Origin: Nitrospirae bacterium CG2_30_53_67
Lineage (GTDB): Bacteria > CG2-30-53-67
Direction: 5' to 3'
Length of the DNA: 8,530 nucleotides
Assembly (NCBI GenBank): GCA_001873285.1
Contig: MNYV01000085.1
Location: 1-8,530 of the forward strand
Shown: positions 5,782-8,530 of the stretch, in pieces
How positions within the stretch are numbered: position 1 is the first letter of the stretch
Layout: each line of letters starts with the position of its first letter
The notes under the pieces: generated by a model
The model's input: the letters and a program-made list of their open reading frames with translations, nothing else
What the model was told of the DNA's origin: nothing
Database searches by the model: none
Program-made: the position numbers and the translations under genes

Positions 5782-5952
5782 TCATAGAACGACTTCAATC
5801 TCTTTGGTGACAAGACCTGGTTTTGTCTTTATCACATTCACTTTTTCAAGACCATCCTTTTTTAACTTATCAGCGGCAGGATCTCATGTCAAGATATCAA
5901 CCAGATATTCGGCCGAGACCGTACCGAAACCGGGAATCTCAAGATTGAACAT
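5782..5952 (-). pseudogene. Short reading frame (57 codons) with in-frame TGA: small selenoprotein or broken gene
   Basis: An ATG at 5952-5950 follows a very strong GGGGGAGGAGG and overlaps the end of the 104-aa gene. Translation gives MFNLEIPGFGTVSAEYLVDI, then LT, then TGA at codon 23 (5886-5884). The same frame then continues DPAADKLKKDGLEK and VNVIKTKPGLVTKEIEVVL to a TGA at 5784-5782. Both halves look like real protein. If the first TGA were decoded, the product would be 56 residues with Sec or another residue between Thr22 and Asp24. The opening LEIPGFGTVSAEYLV reminds me of the start of small HAD-type 'soluble P-type ATPase' proteins, but no catalytic DxD motif follows, so that likeness is weak. 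The only nearby stem (AUCCU/AGGAU starting two bases after the UGA, 19-base loop) is a poor bacterial SECIS. The alternatives are a nonsense or deletion mutant, or a real 22-aa peptide. Confidence 0.45.
5864..5892 (-). promoter_or_regulatory. Promoter candidate for the MgtE_N/CBS-NRAMP pair
   Basis: On the minus strand a perfect TTGACA (5892-5887) is followed after 17 bases by TAAGTT (5869-5864). That box is preceded by TGA as an extended -10 element and followed by an A-rich stretch. The layout matches the mtnP promoter (17-base spacer, TGA before the -10). The -10 itself matches only three of six consensus bases. Transcription would begin near 5857, about 110 bases before the MgtE_N/CBS start. 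The in-frame TGA of the short reading frame lies immediately after the TTGACA box. Confidence 0.45.
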
Positions 5953-6253
5953 CCTCCTCCCCCTTCCAGTGATTGGAATCCTCCCTCAGGGCCCGGTCGC
6001 ACTGCACACCCGCATTCTCTTCCAGCAGCCGCTTGAAACGGGGCCGGTAGATCAGCTCAAACTCCTCGTTCTTGTCCGGAAACAAAATGAGAACATTCCT
6101 TCGGGTTTCTTCGATAAACTCCAAGGCCTCCCGTTCGGAAAGGGGGTCTTCCGTAAGAATCCGTGCCGCTTTGTCAACCATCTTTCTCAGCCGGCGCATC
6201 TTCTCTTCTTCATCCCGATATCCTCGACCGTATGCAGCAGATTCCTCACTCAT
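5939..6253 (-). CDS. Conserved small protein of unknown function (104 aa)
   Basis: I do not recognise a named family. The protein is soluble, charged and mostly helical. Its core is KMVDKAARILTEDPLSEREA followed by LEFIEETRRNVLILFPDKNE, and then FELIYRPRFKRLLEE, a tail that looks conserved rather than random. There is no signal peptide or membrane segment, and a single Cys at residue 84 (GVQCDRAL). Its ATG overlaps the stop of the MrfB-like exonuclease by four bases (ATGA). A good AAGGGA lies five to six bases upstream, inside the exonuclease's last codons, so start and coupling are clear. The neighbours suggest it could serve the same repair process as the helicase/nuclease pair, but nothing in the sequence shows a catalytic site. 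Confidence 0.75.
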   Translation of the reverse strand: MSEESAAYGRGYRDEEEKMRRLRKMVDKAARILTEDPLSEREALEFIEETRRNVLILFPDKNEEFELIYRPRFKRLLEENAGVQCDRALREDSNHWKGEEDVQS

Positions 6254-7545
6254 GACATTCCCTTCTTTTTTTGCAGCCGCCGGAGCCTGTATTCGATCTC
6301 CCCGATCTCTTCGGGGCTGAGCGAAAATACACTGAAGGCCCTGGAGGCGTACTCCGCCGCCCGGTCGTAATCCTTCCCGTTGTGTTCATAATGCTTGGCG
6401 AGTTCGATCAGGGGAAAGGTCTCCCGGACCGGGTCGATTGCGACCATATCCCGCCAGGCCTTGACCGCAAGAGCGTCCCTTCCGCTTCTCTTGTAGGTCA
6501 GTGAGAGGAATTTCAGGATTTCCCATTCTCTTTCCGAATAGGCGCAGGACTCCAGGGCGGAGACAAAGCATGCCGCGGCCTCATCGAACCTTCCCCCCTC
6601 CAGATGGATCCTCCCCAAGGAATACTGTTCCATCCCGTCCATGCGGCACGACGTGGTATGATCGCTGATCCTCCGTTGAATTAGAATCGTCAGGGCGACC
6701 AGGGTCAGGATGTCCAATCGGTTATGGTAAAAGACCCGTTTTAGCCGGGTGGGATCCTTGCCCTGAAGATACTGGAAATAGATTCCGGGGATCATCTCTC
6801 CTGCGACGTCATCCACGCGTTCAAGGCCTAAAAGCTCACGCTCCAGATTGGAAAGCCGGCAGCTATCGAGGCTCCTTTTCCATATTCTCCTGGCCGGATA
6901 GAGGAGATCGAGGTGCGGCAGGGCCAGGACGTCGGGTTGGAGCCTCGAAAGGATGAAGCGGGCCTCAAGAAGAGGGAGGTCAAAAGACTTTCCGTTAAAA
7001 CTGACCAGGTACCGGAACCTCCTGAGCCGCTCCCGGAGCAGCGTGAGCATCTCCCTCTCCTCGGACTGGTCCCGCATCAGAAACTGTTCCACCACAAACT
7101 CTCCCTGGTCAAAGAAACCGATTCCGACCAGAAAGGCATAGGTCCCGGTCCCCCCGGAAAGGCCCGTGGTTTCGGTATCCATGAAGACCGTCTCATCCGG
7201 ATGCATGCCATAGAGATCCGGGTGGGTTAAGAGCTCCCCGAATATATCAAGCGATACATGATAGATATCTTCCAATTGTATGTTTCCATGCAGATATCCT
7301 GCTTCATGTCCATGGCGCGCCACGAAGATTTCCGAAGATTCCACGGCATGGAGATCCCCGGGGACGATCTCCTCGATTGCAGGGCCCTGGTAAGGGCCCT
7401 CTCTCCTCCTCCGCTCCAGGACGGGCTTCTGCATAACCCGGCCGATCCGTGAACGAAGCTCGGAGATGAGATCTTCCTTTGGATCCCGCCTGACCGATGG
7501 GGCCGCTGATTTGAGCCGGTCCAATCTTTGTCTGATTTCGCTCAT
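6250..7545 (-). CDS. mrfB: MrfB/YprB-like DEDD 3'-5' exonuclease with C-terminal TPRs (431 aa)
   Basis: The central part is an RNase H-like exonuclease domain (RNase_H_2). Exo I is MDTETTGLSGGTGTY with Asp123 and Glu125. Exo II is SFNGKSFDLPLLEARF with Asp189. Exo III is YHNRLDILTLVAL with His274 and Asp278. The spacing of these acidic residues matches the DEDDh layout of Bacillus subtilis MrfB. Residues 300-425 form TPR-like helices (YSLGRIHLEGGRFDEAAACF and onwards), an extension also present in MrfB. The N-terminal 60 residues are basic and probably flexible. In B. subtilis, MrfA helicase and MrfB nuclease repair mitomycin C damage independently of UvrABC. Here the gene overlaps the helicase stop by four bases (ATGA) and its own stop overlaps the next start in the same way. 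Its dedicated ribosome site is weak, so coupling is likely. All five metal-site residues are present. Confidence 0.88.
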   Translation of the reverse strand: MSEIRQRLDRLKSAAPSVRRDPKEDLISELRSRIGRVMQKPVLERRRREGPYQGPAIEEIVPGDLHAVESSEIFVARHGHEAGYLHGNIQLEDIYHVSLDIFGELLTHPDLYGMHPDETVFMDTETTGLSGGTGTYAFLVGIGFFDQGEFVVEQFLMRDQSEEREMLTLLRERLRRFRYLVSFNGKSFDLPLLEARFILSRLQPDVLALPHLDLLYPARRIWKRSLDSCRLSNLERELLGLERVDDVAGEMIPGIYFQYLQGKDPTRLKRVFYHNRLDILTLVALTILIQRRISDHTTSCRMDGMEQYSLGRIHLEGGRFDEAAACFVSALESCAYSEREWEILKFLSLTYKRSGRDALAVKAWRDMVAIDPVRETFPLIELAKHYEHNGKDYDRAAEYASRAFSVFSLSPEEIGEIEYRLRRLQKKKGMS

Positions 7546-8530
7546 GTCCGGATCAACCTCAGGATTGAGAGTGCTGTTTCTTTGGCCATGGCCCCCACTT
7601 CATTCACCGGCCCCACACAGGAGGGACACCCTTCCCTGCAAGAACAGTTCATGATCAGGGACTCGGTCTCCTTTAAAAGCGTATCATGGAGATCATAGAG
7701 CTTGGACGCAAACCCGACCCCACCGGGAAAGGCATCATACAGGAAGAGGGTGGGGTCAAAGGCGCCGGGGTCCTCCATGCCGGCCGATTCATCCACGGGC
7801 ACAATCCCTTTACCTCCCTGGACCGACCATTTCCCATGCCGGTCACCCACGGCCCGGTCCAGGTCCCGGACATCACACATCAGGTGGAGCACGGCGATGT
7901 GATGCAGGGCATGGGCGATCCCGAGGATCCCGTCCATGAGGGTCCCGCGTTCGTAAGGGAGCCCAAGGAGAGCGTCCGAAGGGATTGTGCACCAGTAGGC
8001 CGTGGTGTGCAGGTCCAGGTCCGGGAGGTTCACCTCCCCGTACCCCAGATTTTCCGAGGTGAAGAAACGGATCTTCTTGTATCCGACCACCTTGCGCGCC
8101 ACATGGACCTCGCCGTGGGCCCTGCTGCAATGGCGGCCGTCCTCTGATTCGAAGACCTCAAGCGCCTGCACCCTCGTGTAGGTCATGGCATCGGTGTAGT
8201 AGTCCACGTCGGCCTTCTTCACGAAGGCCTGCCGGTTTGCGAAGTCGAGTTTTTCCACGATGTACGGCCTGGACTCCAGGAGATAAATGGCCCCTTCATG
8301 GAGGGTGACCGGGGCGGATGTGAAGTCGACCTCGGCAATGGTCACGGGCTTCGCGGGATCGGTCCGGTCCGTGACCACGAAGTTCTCCTCCGGGATATTC
8401 CGGAGGCTCACGGCATTGGCGGGATAGGCGTCCCTGTTCCAGTGATACCGCTCTCCGGCCCGGTGGAGGACCTGCTCTTCTTCAAGGTATTTCAGGATCT
8501 CGTCCAGGTCTTCGCCTCCGAAGGCCTCCC
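7542..8530 (-). CDS. mrfA: MrfA/YprA-like DEAD/DEAH helicase, C-terminal part (DUF1998/MZB)
   Basis: The frame is open to the window edge, so this is the last 328 residues of a longer protein; the ATP-binding helicase cores lie outside. The visible part starts with a winged-helix-like end (ILKYLEEEQVLHRAGERYHW, then YPANAVSLRNIPEENF). It continues through a beta-rich stretch and ends in the DUF1998 domain. That domain shows HTTAYW, LMCDVRDLD, LYDAFPGGVGFA and the zinc cluster NCSCREGCPSCVGP. Five Cys are available (residues 218, 295, 297, 301 and 304 of the fragment); MrfA proteins use four Cys in this region for zinc. The GTG that codes the V of VSLRN is internal and not a start. The family is a 3'-5' DNA helicase that works with MrfB, and the overlapping downstream gene is exactly that partner. 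This makes the assignment firm even without the motor domains. Confidence 0.87.
   Translation of the reverse strand, partial: EAFGGEDLDEILKYLEEEQVLHRAGERYHWNRDAYPANAVSLRNIPEENFVVTDRTDPAKPVTIAEVDFTSAPVTLHEGAIYLLESRPYIVEKLDFANRQAFVKKADVDYYTDAMTYTRVQALEVFESEDGRHCSRAHGEVHVARKVVGYKKIRFFTSENLGYGEVNLPDLDLHTTAYWCTIPSDALLGLPYERGTLMDGILGIAHALHHIAVLHLMCDVRDLDRAVGDRHGKWSVQGGKGIVPVDESAGMEDPGAFDPTLFLYDAFPGGVGFASKLYDLHDTLLKETESLIMNCSCREGCPSCVGPVNEVGAMAKETALSILRLIRT

Noticed and set aside
5747-5863. Mg2+ riboswitch (M-box or similar) ahead of the MgtE_N/CBS gene
   Set aside because: The leader from the candidate promoter is about 110 bases, shorter than an M-box, and largely reads as protein; no conserved core recognised.
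5822-5886. Bacterial SECIS element after the in-frame TGA
   Set aside because: Only a 5-bp AUCCU/AGGAU stem with a 19-base loop is visible by eye; the loop is too large and the apical stem too weak to list as a feature.
7686-8147. 153-codon plus-strand frame opposite the MrfA-like helicase
   Set aside because: Antisense shadow; the minus-strand frame has the DUF1998 motifs and the Cys zinc cluster.

Overview
The window is about 8.5 kb of compact bacterial chromosome. Every gene I can support lies on the minus strand, so transcription runs from high to low coordinates. Base composition is moderate. The gene content (an MrfA/MrfB repair pair, a PRC-barrel/MgtE-type regulator beside an NRAMP-like carrier, a PilF-type lipoprotein upstream of a RodZ-type protein, and TTGACCCC-type tandem repeats) suggests a free-living Gram-negative anaerobe of the Desulfobacterota/'Deltaproteobacteria' type. 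That assignment is an impression from families and gene order, not a proof.

Layout in transcription order. (1) 8530-5939: the 3' end of an MrfA/YprA-type helicase (DUF1998, Cys zinc cluster), an MrfB/YprB-type DEDD exonuclease with TPR repeats, and a conserved small protein of unknown function. Each pair is joined by a 4-base ATGA start/stop overlap. (2) 5952-5782: a short reading frame that looks like protein on both sides of one in-frame TGA. It is either a very small selenoprotein, a freshly broken gene, or a short peptide over a promoter. A TTGACA / extended -10 promoter candidate lies inside it. (3) 5746-3176: a soluble PRC-PRC-MgtE_N-CBS-CBS protein, followed 3 bases later by an NRAMP-superfamily membrane carrier. 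The carrier lacks the canonical DPGN and MPH metal-site motifs. Together they look like a split magnesium transport system. (4) 3175-2977: an intergenic region with a good sigma-70 promoter, a 10-bp palindrome next to it and further dyads. (5) 2976-406: methylthioadenosine phosphorylase, a PfkB-family sugar/nucleoside kinase and a TPR lipoprotein, tightly packed in one apparent operon. (6) 405-123: a 283-base gene-free spacer. It holds about twelve copies of an 8-bp repeat that gives nine consecutive G4 tracts on the transcribed-sense strand, plus hairpins ending in a T5 run. (7) 122-1: the start of a RodZ-like helix-turn-helix protein, cut by the window edge.

How the genes fit together. The first block is DNA repair: helicase plus nuclease, as in the mitomycin repair pair of Bacillus subtilis. 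The second is divalent-cation uptake, with a cytoplasmic Mg2+-sensing module supplied as a separate protein. The third is purine and methylthioadenosine salvage, running into envelope/pilus assembly genes. The TPR-then-RodZ order recalls the pilF-rodZ order of gammaproteobacteria. The items most worth follow-up are the split MgtE/NRAMP pair, the in-frame TGA reading frame, and the G-quadruplex-prone spacer.
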